Shown here piece by piece: positions 14,343 through 14,396 of a DNA stretch of 14,396 nucleotides. The position numbers and the translations under genes are program-made. The stretch is taken from NCBI GenBank assembly GCA_964481825.1, contig CAYZUE010000031.1, positions 1 through 14,396 of the forward strand. The letters are read 5' to 3'. The notes under the pieces were generated by a model. The model did no database searches and had not been told where the DNA came from. It was given only the letters and a program-made list of their open reading frames with translations. The stretch comes from CAYZUE01 sp964481825 (GTDB taxonomy: Archaea > Hydrothermarchaeota > Hydrothermarchaeia > Hydrothermarchaeales > JALUUU01). How positions within the stretch are numbered: position 1 is the first letter of the stretch; every line of letters begins with the position of its first letter.

Positions 14343-14396
14343 TGTTTTTTTGTTAATTAAAATCATCTAAATCTCTTTAAAGAATCAAAAGGGATT

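Overview
The window is archaeal DNA of low G+C (about a third G+C by eye). It carries MCM helicase, an RPA32-like protein, NMD3, a DUF424 protein, archaeal-type TyrRS, a COG1833/DUF123 GIY-YIG protein, a DUF116 protein, an MJ0761-type TatD protein and subunit B of formylmethanofuran dehydrogenase (FwdB). Promoters look like archaeal TATA boxes. Genes start either after GGTGA-like ribosome sites or with almost no leader. FwdB and DUF116 point to a methanogen, or to another archaeon that keeps the tetrahydromethanopterin/methanofuran C1 branch. The set looks euryarchaeal, but I cannot name a genus.

Layout. Positions 1-1484 (minus) hold a translation cluster: DUF424, NMD3 and the 5' part of tyrS. 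Positions 1591-4455 (plus) hold an EamA/DMT permease, a new 51-residue helical protein, a sulfide:quinone reductase-like flavoprotein with all three catalytic-type cysteines, and a DsrE-like sulfur-relay protein. Positions 7369-4472 (minus) hold a replication cluster: MCM, then an RPA32-like OB-fold/winged-helix protein 1 nt later, then a new 42-residue zinc-ribbon protein. Positions 9186-7567 (minus) hold DUF116 and the TatD-type hydrolase. Positions 9376-12131 (plus) hold adenosylhomocysteinase and a long coiled-coil protein whose start I move to a GTG. Positions 14308-12097 (minus) hold a rubrerythrin-like diiron protein, then fwdB, then the DUF123 nuclease-like gene overlapping fwdB by 8 nt.

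How the genes fit together. Three themes are visible: information processing (TyrRS/NMD3/DUF424; MCM/RPA), sulfur and redox handling (SQR-like plus DsrE-like; rubrerythrin), and C1/methyl metabolism (FwdB; adenosylhomocysteinase recycling the product of SAM methylation). The window is compact: no gene-free stretch exceeds 200 nt, and I see no tRNA, rRNA, CRISPR array, insertion sequence or phage gene. The items most worth following up are the two unlisted small proteins (51 aa and 42 aa), the SQR/DsrE pair, the orphan fwdB with its own apparently leaderless promoter, and the unrecognised coiled-coil protein.
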